Shown: one piece after another, positions 13,801-26,704 of the stretch | Position numbering within the stretch: position 1 is the stretch's first letter | How the letters are laid out: each line of letters starts with the position of its first letter | From: Anisakis pegreffii | Lineage: Eukaryota; Nematoda; Chromadorea; Rhabditida; Anisakidae | Reading direction: 5' to 3' | Length of the DNA stretch: 64,000 bases | NCBI GenBank assembly: GCA_035041965.1 | Contig: JAPYMA010002791.1 | Location: 43,589-107,588 of the forward strand | Notes under the pieces: generated by a model | Databases searched by the model: none | What the model was told of the DNA's origin: nothing | The model's input: only the letters and a program-made list of their open reading frames with translations | Program-made: the position numbers and the translations under genes

Positions 13801-16800
13801 ACTTTTACTCTCTTTGAAAGTATTTTAGATTTTAAAAAACTGCCGTATCCAATCGAAATGAATGAATTGAATTGAAATGTTTTCCTCATCAAACACAACT
13901 GAAAACACCGAAAATACCCTCAGAAAAATTTTCCCAAGAGAAGCCACAAAAAACAAAACAAAAACAAAAACATTCATTCAATAACGGATAAATCTTCTGA
14001 TCATACATCAACTGGATAACTGGATAAATCTAAACACTAAAATGCCAACTACCAACTAACATCATCATCGGGGGTCCGGCATGTGAACGCATCTTACTCG
14101 CCAACTGATTGCGCATTTCTCGTGGAAGCTGATTTGGCTTCACGTCAACCACCAGCTCTGGATTTACTTTCAACTGAAAACGCCTCATCAGAACGCTTGA
14201 TAATCAATTATTTTCTACTCTCCTATCTTATTAGCCAATCAGCACTATTCATATTACCTCTAATGTTTCTCCTCCAAAAGAGACAAAAAAAGAAACAATC
14301 CTTAAACATTTCATTATCACTCAACAAAAATTATAAAATTACTTCCGTCTACAATGCACACCATTCCTTGAACATAGCATAACACCACTCAAACACCATT
14401 CCAAATTCGCCTAATAAGAGTTCTAAACAAACATTCAAACTGCACACCAAATCACTGTATTCGCCAACCTTATATTGCAAACGATGCTTTCGTCCTTTGA
14501 TGTGAATATTTTTCGCGTTCGGATCACTAAACTTGCAACCGCACAGTTTACAATTGTACTGAATCAATTTTCCAGCTGCATTCCGTTCTTCTTCCACGTA
14601 ATCTTCACCTACCGGTTGAACGTCCTTCTCTGCTGCCAATGCCGCCTGAAACCCGTACACAATAAACTCTCAATTTCTCAACTACTTAACTGCAATCAAC
14701 CAATTGTGATTATACATTCAGGAATAACATTTCATTCGATTCATTTCAGATACATATCACCATCATGTTCTTCCAAAGCACTTCAGTGATATGTTCGAAT
14801 TGCGCAAAATCCAAAAGATACAAATTATTATGGTTAATGGCTACAGCATAATGATAACGCACCTCAACGGCAGCGTTCTTTTGCCCAGCCGCTTCCAAAG
14901 CTGCATCTGCTGCCCCAGTAGCGTTATCACCAGTTGTCGACAGCTTCGATCCCGACACAAAATTCACTTTAGTTATGCCAACAACCTTAATCATTGATCA
15001 TTATTACTCTAGCATCGGGGACGTTTCATCATCATCATCTTAACATTTCTCTAAACTGACACATCATTAAAACAGTCGTCATTCCTCCAACCTCGAACAA
15101 TTACTTCGAATAATTTTCTGTCATTCAAACTTCACAAATCACTCAACTCTTCTAAATTATGTTGTGAATTCATTCAAACCCTTTTCCAAATCTTACACTC
15201 AATTCATACTTCAATTTTTTCGACGTTCAAGTTATCAATTGAACTGATTTTATCAATAGAAAACTCCAAGTCATACTTCTCTTCTCCACAAGTTCTCTCA
15301 ACTTTAACAAAACTTCTTCTGCAAACCATCAAAACACTCACTCGTTTCGTAGGCACAGCTGGTCCACCGACCGTTGTGATTGGAGTACCGTTCGTCGTGG
15401 CCGGTGCCACTGAATTCGACTTCTCACCGGGCGCTAACACCGTTGGCGCGTCGGGCACTGGTTTGCCCAATTTCTTCATGAGATTCGCAGTCTTCTGATG
15501 TTTACTTCCACGAATGTGTGATTCGTAGGTGTCTTTACCGGTGCACGTCACGTTACACGTCTCACAGCGGAACGATACACGAGATTTGGACAGTGTTTGA
15601 CCCTCGCCTTTCTGTGATGCCTCTTTCTTCTTGTGCCTTTGTCCTTCTACATGCTCCTTGTAAGTCTAAATTAATCATATTCTCTCTTTATTCTATACCA
15701 CTAATATAATGAATTTAACAATTGAGATTATGCTCGCCGAAATTTTCGTGTTAATCACTTTGCCTGACCAAACTGAATTGAAGTAAACTTCAAGTGTGCT
15801 TAGTGCAAACCTGCGATCCAGCACAACTGATTTTGCATACTTCACAATAGAACTGCTGAATGTCACCCGATTGACGTGACTGTCCACCGTAACGTTTAGT
15901 CGGGAAACTACCTCGACCTAAATAGGAAGCGATCAGAAGAACACAATCAATTTCAATGATGTTCTAAATGCATCAAATGTGCCAATTGATGAAATTTCAA
16001 CATTTCAAATTAATGAGATGACAATTCGAACCCTTATTGCCTGTTTGGTTACGGCCACCAATGCCAGAACCAGTCACATTTGTTGACGTTGTCGTTGAAT
16101 AGGTGGCATTTGTTGATGCGCCATAAGCGGTGTTGCCCCCTTTCTTTGCGTTACTCATCCAAACATTTGTTGTACCAGCTGCTTTCGATTGCAAATAGCT
16201 GCTCGCTGCCGCATAGACAGCTGCGTCATAGCCACTGTATGTTGAAGCTTAAACGTTCACTTTCATTTACTTATACTCCAATTCACACTGATTCCATTCC
16301 AGAGTATTAGTTCAATTTGTTGACTGTTTCACTTCAAATACATTACAATCATTCTTTTTACACTTTCAACAAACCATTCAACATTTGCATGAACACATTC
16401 AAATAATGAATTCAACACCCAAATTAATGCCAACGTATTTAAATTCCAATCTAATCATTTACAATAGCAACAGTAAATTCAACACTCCATTCAACAAACA
16501 CTCCAGCTGAAACTCACTAACAATAAACTGAAGCTATCCAACAAAACAAAATCAACTGAACACAGCAATACACTCAAATGACCCCCGCCCCCCCCCTCAA
16601 TTATCTTACTTAACTGCTACTCTCACTGATAAGCTGTGCGCTCACAAACAAAATGCCCACTTTCTCTCACAAAATCTAAAATCCATCAATTTCTTCCCAA
16701 CTCTTTACAATTCGTAATTCACTGGATCAGTCTCATTGTTAGCATATCCTCATTTCCCCTCCAAACAACACCACACATCTTTTCCAGTGGTTCCTTGAAA

Positions 16801-19296
16801 TGCCACCTCTAAAATGCAAAACTTTGCACAGATCAATTGCGAAGTAAACACCCACCCGCCGTACTCGTCCCAGTTACCGAACACGGTGTGTTCGTAATCG
16901 GATTTGTCGATGTGCTACCACCGATTCTCGTCACACCCACAAATGAGCTATTGCTAGTCGGATTCGCTACTGCTGCTGCAGCTGCTGCGGTACGCAACGA
17001 GTTTGTGTAATCTGAAATTTCGCACATTTCCCGATACAACTGCACCTTATCAAAAATAAAACTGAGTAGAATATCCCGCATAAATGTTGAACTTCGGCTA
17101 TCATGAAATACTCCTTTACTGCGCCGGTGTCATCACAGTTCTAAAGCTAATTTTCTTCCAATCTGGACTTGTAAAAATGTCACTCTGAATGAACAATAAT
17201 GTCTCAATTGTTTTCGGTGCTTCATTGATGGCAATTAATAGGAAATGCTTGATTCATTTCATCTCGCAGATGCTATAACAGTGTTTCACTGACTCTCACC
17301 AGAACCATAATAGATCTTGAATTCTATTCAAGCTATCACCAGTGAGATATTCTCAGCTTGTTATCAACTATATCCTGATGTATCATCGAATTCTATCAGC
17401 CTTAACATGACGATGATAATCAACGATAATCATTTTTTCTACAGTGCTCAAATTTTCTTCATTACCATAGATATTGTTGATTTGATGGTTTCTTTGATCA
17501 AATGATTACCATAAGAAACTTCTGAAGTTTATTGAGCGCATCGTTAAAATCACTCTCTAGTGACCAATTGCAATGAACATTTCAACGCCTTATCAAGACT
17601 GCTGCATTATTGAACAGAATCGAGAATATTCAATTCAACAGAACAACTCAACCCACCCGCTAACGACGTATACGTTCCACCCGTCGAAGGTACTGTTCCC
17701 ACCGTACTGTATGAATCTGTCAATCGTGTAGCTGCATTGTGTGCTCCATAGCCAGCTGCTGAAGCATTCACCACTCCAGTGGCTGCTTGAAGCTGAAAAC
17801 AGTTCCTTCTTTCATCGATTCAATTCCTTCTTTATTACTACTTCGGAATCATTATGAGACTGCTTCATTGCATGTCAACTTATCTTCGATTAAATTCTTA
17901 GACTCCAAATAAAATTTCTTCTATTCTATTCGAGCCAGCCAACTGATCACCAATGATCTACCACTATATGATCAACTCTGAACCATCAATTGATCTCCCT
18001 CTCTCTCTCACTATTGATCAAAACCCAATGCGCTCCAAAACACCTCAACATCTCTTGTCTGGTCTCTTCGCTCGCTAATGAATTCTTTTCCATTTTGTGA
18101 GCGGCTGCTTCTTCGATTCCTCACCACCAATTACGATTAATTTTCTACGGAATATTTAAATGATCTCAACTTTTTGCATTTTCCGCAATTCGTCTCAATT
18201 GTTATTAATATAATAATTGCTATTGTTATTCTTTTTTCTTCATTATTCTCGCATTACCTACGTAATATTCTTATCTATTAATATTTCACTGTTCACTTCC
18301 TCACTGAATCAGAATGATCTGACCCTTTAATTAATAATACCAGGCATGAATATTTAATATTCTAGAAACAATAATGAACCTGTTGTTGCTGTTGAACTGC
18401 AGCCACTGCGGCTGCGGTTTGTCCATACTGGGCGTAGGCCGCAGCAGCACTGGGATTAGCCGCATAAGCTGCGGCAGCATATGGTGATCCTGATGGGGCA
18501 GCAGCAGCGTTTGAGAAACTTAAATGCAACACCAATTAATTATTTGCCATGTGGGTACTTTGCTTAATTAAACAGTGCGAACACAAACATTGTGCCCAGC
18601 AACGTTACAAACGTTTGATGGCCTGGTCAATCCAGATAATTCAGGTTCCTAAATGTTCAAGAAAACAAATGTAAAACGAAATAACAGTAAAGACTGATAA
18701 TAACAATAGCAGTAGTAATAAGCGACATTTTTAAATTGACAACATTATTTGGACAATTTTCGAATGGTGTATTTGAACGCTGAATCGTAAGAATAACAAT
18801 AAACCTTGCATAAACACTGGTCGGATTAGTGGCCCCAACAGCTCCTAGAGTTGGCGTATGAGGAGTTTGTTGCGACTGTACTGCACTGTAGACGGCTGCT
18901 GCCGGGGAAGTTGCGTATGTGGAATTATAACTTCTGCAGTAGAAAAAATTATCATTATTATCGTTCATTACAGCCAATATTAGCTGGTTGATACACACAG
19001 ATATACATTTAGTTTAGAAATTTTGCTCAGCATCCGATGGATATTCACTCCAAAATATTCACACTCATCTCATGAAGATGCTTAAATCTGTATTGATAAC
19101 ATTTGTGACATTGTGATAACATTTCATATACGTTGTGTCGTATACATTGAATAATGACCTCGGAAAGCTGTCATGTTTTCGGGAAGAGACTGTAGAAAGC
19201 TGGTATTGTATAATTTCGGATTCGAGAACCTAGTAATGAACAATTTGAGATAAATCTATCTCACCCGTATTGGCTCTGACCCGTGAAGCCGTACAT
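10823..19296 (-). CDS. ZFR: ZFR-like zinc-finger RNA-binding protein (20 exons, 1021 aa)
   Basis: Coding exons, 5' to 3' on the minus strand: 19296-19265, 18933-18805, 18518-18380, 17792-17657, 17011-16856, 16247-16032, 15917-15811, 15665-15342, 14985-14863, 14645-14469, 14173-14061, 13642-13492, 13387-13293, 13184-12923, 12615-12532, 12351-12225, 12025-11901, 11716-11621, 11455-11344, 11184-10823. All junctions keep phase. The N-terminal third is Ala/Tyr/Ser-rich and contains the ZFR-typical block [13 protein letters not shown]. Three widely spaced C2H2 fingers of the dsRNA-binding type follow: C294/C297-H310/H316, C339/C342-H355/H361 and C486/C489-H502/H508. A DZF dimerisation domain covers roughly residues 590-950, with blocks such as [25 protein letters not shown] and LKDPCEKD. 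Length is close to human ZFR (about 1074 aa). Known ZFR proteins bind dsRNA, pair with NF90/NF45-type partners and affect splicing and RNA localisation. The tail after the DZF domain is diverged and acidic. Several introns end in AAG rather than CAG (before exons 3, 6, 9 and 18). Confidence 0.95.
11218..11297. repeat. intron segment duplicated at 10378-10462
   Basis: Lies within the last ZFR intron (11185-11343) and is the partner of the copy downstream of the gene. Confidence 0.85.
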
Positions 19297-19361
19297 GACC
19301 TTTTATCGTTGAAACAAAAACACAGAGAGATAGTATCCCCAGCGAAGTATACAGATTACAC

Positions 19362-19363
19362 CT
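19362..19363 (-). other. candidate splice or trans-splice acceptor before the ZFR ATG
   Basis: On the minus strand TATTTTCAG ends here, 65 nt before the ATG at 19296. It could be a spliced-leader site or the end of a 5'UTR intron. Confidence 0.4.
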
Positions 19364-22300
19364 GAAAATACTGCTTGAACTGAACTTCGATTAGAGTGGC
19401 TAATAATAGGATAGTACTGTGAGTACTGAGAATATTTGCGTAACAGATCACGATTGCCATTGCTCTGACGTAAACGAATGACTCATGCATTCAATACGAA
19501 AATGGAAAGTTTATCATGAAAAGTCCAATGATTAGGCGATCCCTAAAATTCCTCGCGGAAATCTAAAGGATAGCAGGTGTGCGTTTTCCTGATCATACAC
19601 CAAGTCTACAATAATTTGGCAGGGCGAATAAAAAAATCGACATGACACACGACGAAAAGTTCCAGAAACGCTAGAAAATATGCATAATTATGCGGCGATT
19701 AAGCAACCCATTTCAATCTTCAGTTGACCACTGCAGCGATTTTTTTTCGACTTCAATGAACTCTTTCGGCGGGAATATGCAGATGGATGGAAATGAAGGC
19801 GAAAAAAACCGAAAATTTATGTGGATTTCGAAAGAAAAACAAAAAAAATCGCGAGTTTCCGAACTCGAAAATCGATAAGTATTCATCGCTCGTTAGTTAT
19901 CGCCGACATGACGTGAACATCGTAATGCAATTGTGAAACATTCAAATCATTCAGCGAAGGGCTCTTGAAACACTATACTTAACAGACTTGCATCGAACCA
20001 TTTCGAGTGTAATTTGCATATTCTCTTACAATTCTGAATGAATGAATAAAGAAAGCGTAATAAGACCTTTGAAAGCCGGAATAATCATACAACAAATATC
20101 AAATTTCGTATGTAAAAAACTTTTGTTAAATGTCATCATGAATGAAAACTGCTCAATAAGCTCATTTGAAATGATAACGCTGTCTTTATCAGTGTGAAAA
20201 ATAATCCGACTTATTGTGTTTGCGAGCTGAAGGTAACAATGAAAGTTCAGTTTAATCGAAACAAAACACTGTGAACAAAGTTTCAGGTGAACAAGGTTTT
20301 CAGCTAATGATTGAGTGCAATGTCTCCGTTAGATTTTGGTTCCCCGGTTATCTTGATCAAAATTTCCGATCGTTAGTTGCTCAAACAGTTGAGCTGTTAT
20401 CAGAAAGCTGCTCCCGAACAGATCTCAGCTAAGCAACATTACTGTGTGATTCATGCAAATGAAAGATTCGTTGCCGTTACCCTATGATTCCAGAGATTCC
20501 GTTTCAGTACAGATGTGAACGCTCTGACTAGGAGTTTGAAGTTTCACGTCAAATTTTCGTTGACATTTCAGAACGCTGACTGTTACGATATTTTTAGCAT
20601 TCTGCACATCGAACTTCCCAATTGCTATTGTAATGACCAAAAATTTAGAGAAATCTCGATTGCTTTTGCAAATCTCGACCTTTGCAAACGCTTCCATTGA
20701 TTCCTTGTTAGGTTTCATAGCACTTTTTTCCTCTAATTTTTTTATTCTATCCTTTTGACTCAACTGTCTATTCAAGTAGTTCAAAAAGTGCAAGTAATAT
20801 GATGCACTCGCGTTAACTATGATGTTAAATTGTCTTGTTTTGTGTGTTAACAAATTAAGTTGGAAGCATTAGAAGTGTGCAATAGCAAAAAACTTGATTG
20901 ATGCGTTTGTTGATTGAAGTGATTACTGAATGAGATTCCGGTTCAGTTCATATCAAGAACAAACTCGTGAAAATTCTTTGAGTTATATTAATGCTCTTTT
21001 TTTGTGCATGTTCGGTTCTGCTAAACGTGTGTTTGTGTGTGTGTCTATAAGGTGTTTCAAAGAGAGTTGTTGTTGTTATCGTTGAATTTCATGCAATATT
21101 ATCACAAATGATAATTTATTCATAAAAATGGTGTTTAAAAATAAATGACATTAATAATGCAAATAATAATGACAATCATCATTCCATTCTATGTTTTCTT
21201 TCATAATTGCTTATTGGTTGTTGCTCTTATGAAATTTAAAACACGCAGTTGTTTTGTATTGTTGTTTTGTATTCTACAATAATTATTGTAGGAATACAAT
21301 AAATGCTGATAATATGTTCAATCGTTGAGATGTTTTCCCCTACAAAACTGCGAAAGTAAGCAAAAACAAGAAAAACACTGTACTGCAACGGGATGTAATT
21401 CGCTCTATCGATTAAACATAACGAAAAAAAAAAGAACGGATAACGTCTTAAATAAATTTATCAATCTATACCACCATAAAAGTGCTGTGACGAGTTTTTG
21501 AGCGTGATCATGATTGATTGATTGAACGTTTCCAAATGTCACAAAAAGTTTCCTGATTTATTCGGCTTCTAAAATCTAGATATTGTTGCTGCTGTTGCTG
21601 CTGCTAGTGCCTTTTTTTTCAGCAGCAATCCAACAGAAGAACGTATTCTTATTGTCGTAATTGTCTTTTTCGAATAATTTTGCAATCAAAGCAAAAATTC
21701 AATGCAATACACCTGCAAAACGAAGATATGTTGCTATAATCAGAATCTATAAATATGCTAGCAACGTCAACACATCAGACTCTGGAATACTGTTCCGACC
21801 CGAATGTACACAGATCCCCTTTTCAAAGAACATGCTTAATGATCTAAAATATCCAGCTAACAAACAGAGTATCTTCGGCAATGTACATGTTCAGTACCAT
21901 TTGTTTCCCTTTGAACTTCTGCAATTTTGTGAACCTAACAATAAACAAAATTTTGGTTAAGAGTATTTAAACGTCTAAACACAACATTGACCACGAAATC
22001 GGATTTCTTTTGGTTTGCAATGAATTTTTGAGCAAAACAATGACTGAGACGAATACCTATTGTGTAGATATCAGCGGGGTGTCGATAAAGAAACCGGAAC
22101 CTTTTGATGGTTTCATGATGGATGAGACGATGGGTGGTGCTGTTGGATAGCATCTTGCCTTTTTGTCATCAATTCATCACATTTCGTTTTTGGGTGAATT
22201 CACCAAACATGTTCATTCAATTTTACTTGTTAGATAAGAATTGCTTGACACTAGAAACTGCACTCATTATGGATTTGTACAAAAGATAAGATAAATCAAA

Positions 22301-24057
22301 AACACCTCAAGTTACTCATATTCCATTTGAGCAAAATTACGCTCTGTGATGGCTTATGAGCGATCGAAAATTTTCACTAAACAGAATTCGTATCGAAATA
22401 GCAGCACATGCATACACAAATTTCTAGACATATTTACAAGTGTTCAAATGCAGCACATTGGTGAATGATGCATTCAAACTTTTATGTGCACAAATCATTT
22501 GTCGGAATGTGTAAAAAATTTTCGAGAGTTTCTTTGCATTTCGCGCATCGCACTGCATTCCACCCAAGCGAAACGAGAATCATTCCGTTATTTCCGTTAT
22601 TAAGTGACAGATTCAAGTGATACCATTCGAATGTTTAATGAAATGATAACGACAACTGAAAGTGACCAAAATAGGTTAAATTGTCGATTTTGCGCTGTTG
22701 TCTTCTCTGAATGTCTGGTTTCATGATCAGTCTCTACAGCCACAAACAACAGTTTTGTATGCGCAATGAATGAGTTCTGCTGAGAGCACATTGAGAAGCT
22801 TAATAAAAAACAGGTTTAGTTCAGTGTTTTGAGTGTTTGATTATTCATCAAGCGATCTTGCAGATTTGATGAATCAGTGTGAAACTTCTCGCAGAAAGCG
22901 TGAAGTGATAACGAAAGTGAACGTGTTCAATTCACTCAGCTAACGATATGAATCGATCATTTTACGATAGTTCAAAGTGAAATCTGGTTTTGATGGCGAA
23001 TCCAATTCAAACCTGAACCATACACCAAGAATTGATGCGACAATAATTGCGTGCAACGTGAATTTTTTCGTTTGATCTGTCACATTGCAAATTAACTGAC
23101 CCCATTAAAACTGTTTGGAAGACGAACTTTGTTTTCTTCTCGAGAAAACGGATGAATAAATTTTTGCGGAAAAAAAGAAGAGGAAGTGAAAATGGATGAA
23201 AATTCCAATTTGCACTGTGTAAATTTCGTTCCAAGTAAGCGATTCAAATACGCAAAGAGGTTGTTGTCGAGTGTGAAGAAGTGTTTAAGATGTCGAGAAC
23301 TCGCGGCATGCCAGTGAAACTATACAATACATTCAATCGTGTGCACGCAATAAATCACATTGAACGCAATCAGATTTCCGTTCGAATTCTCAAAAACTTT
23401 CACCATTGGTTTCTATCTTCATCAGTGTTCATTTAATTTATTATTCCCTATTAATCATCATTTTCAGAGTTTCCAAGTGAAGAAAAGTGCGCATCGATCC
23501 CAAGCCAACTTCTTCTTCTTCTTCGTCAAAAAAAAAAACAACTCTTCAACGTTTCGTTCACCGATTCTATTCAGTTCACCGAAAGCGCTTCATTCACTTT
23601 AAACTTGTCATTCGAACTGACAAAAACTGGTTCCTGCTAGCGAAATTCTCAACCAAAAAAATTTGTATCCAACGCAGCAGCAATCACGGAATATTTTTTC
23701 ATTTTCCCATTCCATATTCATTCGTTCGTTCAAATATTCTTTCCTATTCCGTTGACTAATCACACCAATGCCACCACCACACCAGTGAAATTATCATTGC
23801 TTGTTGGCTAACCCTAAGAATTGTATATTTGATGCAAACACTGATACATGATAACAATGATTCTTTCTGACAATATCCATAACTGTCAAGTATAAACTTA
23901 GCTGTAATGTTCCTTCAGATAGTTGCTCTTCTTTAGATCACAACATAAGTATGTGTCATTTACTTGTTCAAAAAGTAGTCTATTCATTGAGATATTTTAT
24001 TTTTCGTTCAAATGAGACACATCAGTTTAGATAGCATTAGTGACATTGATAATTTCT

Positions 24058-24095
24058 CTATCATAACAGCAACAAAAATAACAAGTAAAATGACA
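24058..24095. repeat. short direct repeat, copy 1
   Basis: Starts TATCATAACAGCAACAAAA and matches 26668-26704 apart from one extra A. The flanks are unrelated. Confidence 0.7.
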
Positions 24096-26667
24096 ATTAC
24101 AATCGTAATAATGCGAGTAATTGTAATGACAACAGCGATAATACGACTATCGCAATAGTAGTAACATGATTACGGTTGTATTGATAATTACGGTGATAAT
24201 AACAGCTATTCAACTGGTACAATACCCGGTGGTATTTTCATTAGACACAAAGGACTGCTTCATTTTTGTTCACTGCAAACAGCTATGTTGAAACATCAAT
24301 ATGAAGAAGAACTATTCAGGAATGCGGAAAATTTCTTGATAAATAGGAGATCTTTCTATTGTCTGGAGAGGATGCAATGTGGATGCGTGAAATAACATCG
24401 AAACATCCTGCAATTGTAATATAGTATTTGATGGATAAATAATCAGAATTTTGTCATCAATTAATCAGTATTTGATGAAACACAACTAAGAACAATTAAT
24501 CATACATTGACTATTTCTCAGAAAGTCTCTCATTTGATGCGGTGTAAAAATTTTCGCTCAAAACAACAGAATACAGTCGCGACATTTGCAGTAATATTGC
24601 ATCGTTTTAAGAGCAAAAAAATTTTTTCAAGTGACAGATTGCTGTTAAAGAAGGAGATAATAAACTGATAGTGAATTGATAATTATTTATTAATGTGCGT
24701 TTGTCTCATCCTTCTTCTCGTGATCATCCCACTGTGTTTGCCAGTTTTCGTGCCCATAAATTACACGCATAGACTTATCACTAAGCAGAATGATGGAAAT
24801 TACAAAAATTTTTCGATCGTTTCGATCACTAGCATGAAACTTGAATGCGATCTGATACTGATTGCTGCAATTGAATAACCATTTTCAGCTTTCTTCTTAG
24901 CAAAAATTCTCCACAAAACAATGCAACTATGTGCGTTTTTTTGTTTTGGATTTCGCATGTTCCTGGAAGAAACATAAAATCTTCAAGCATGAAGAGAATT
25001 TATATGAAGCAAAGCGATAAAATATGATTAGTAAAGTAGCAGAATATGTGAAAAATTCTCACAATTACAATCAACATCGGATAGTGAAAGAAGTCAAAAA
25101 TTTTCGGTTTTTCATCCGCATTTTGTCAACTGAAAAAGTTGATTGCTAATCTGATTGCGTTTGTTGATAGGTTTTTTAACGGCTATTATGCGTTCGTTGA
25201 GCGTATGCTTCATTCTATTCATTTTCTGTTGCGAATTGTAAATGCTGAAAGATGCAATAAAACTCACAAATAAATTTTGTCACCTAAAACCAGATCGATG
25301 GTTCCAGTCAGTGCAAGGAAGAGTGAACGTTTTGCGAAACGACTGATGAGGAAACACTCAGCAAAAAAAAGCCTCGAAATTGTCCACAGAAATGCTGGGG
25401 AGTTTCACAGTATGCAAGCGTACGATTCATATTTTGATATTATTATCTTCGAGTTGTCAACGAGTTCACATTTGAACAGCAAAGACATTTGTTATTTTGC
25501 GGATATGGAATAGGATATGACCCGTCAGATCTCAGGTCAGATCCTATTCTGCTAGGTCAAAAATTCTCGATAAAAGAGTTTCAAAGGTTGAATTCCATGA
25601 TACGCTGACATCTGAATGTCAACAAATAGAGTTCAATAAAATTGATCTACATCATTGATCGTTGAAAATGATGACACAAAGAACTAAAGAGCACGTGCGA
25701 TAGAATGAGAATTTGGATTTATCCGTTTCAAACAATGAGATGAAAAGAATACGAAATGGAAAATAGGAAAATGTTTCTGATGATATAAGGGACGAGAGTA
25801 ATTATAGCAAAGTTTAATTGTAACGAGTAATGAGATCAGACAAGAACGAGAAAACAACAACAGGAGTGTGTTTGCAATGAAAAAAGCTCCTGCGAGCAAT
25901 TGAAACACATCGGAAAAGAGTGAGAATTCTTTCGAAATAATCTCGGTTTGATTCCATTCACCTCTGAACGACAACTTTCGAAGCTGCCGAATAAATTTTG
26001 AAAAGTGAATAACTTACTATTAGGAAATCAAACGACCAATAACGTTTCAGCCCAAACTGAGTGCTAAACTTCGTCGATTAACCTCACTCACTTGATTGCT
26101 TCATTCAAAAAGAAAAAACTTTTTATGACCGATCACAGATAGAGCGCAAATTTGATTCGTTCATAATGCATGAGCCAATTGACACAAGAAAATATTCCAT
26201 AATGAATCATCATTCAACGGAATGATGGAATGAGTGTTATGCGAGAGGTGCTTATCGAACTTAACTAATTTTTAAAACAAACGAAACGACAGGAAAATTC
26301 CTTCTCTTTCAAAATGGGCACATTGTTTCGATGCATTGCAATCAACACTTTCAACAGACATCGAAATGAATGCGACACATAATTACCATCATTTTCAGTT
26401 CACACACCACTTTGAAATTTGTCAAGAATCACATTCCTCAATGGATGCCTTGCATTTGTACACAGCCACGAAAACGACAATAACAACAATAATTATAACA
26501 TTGAGGACAATAACAATAATTGTGATGATGGTGATGACGATAATGATTTGAAAAATGTTTCACTCTTGAGTCTGAGGTCGTTTGAACATTGCCAATGAAA
26601 AATGCCACCATTCAACATGTGCAGATTGAAATTATCATCTATTGAAATTATCTAATTGATAATTGCA

Positions 26668-26704
26668 CTATCATAACAGCAACAAAATAACAAGTAAAAT
26701 GACA
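26668..26704. repeat. short direct repeat, copy 2
   Basis: Partner of 24058-24095, same orientation, about 2.6 kb away. Confidence 0.7.
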
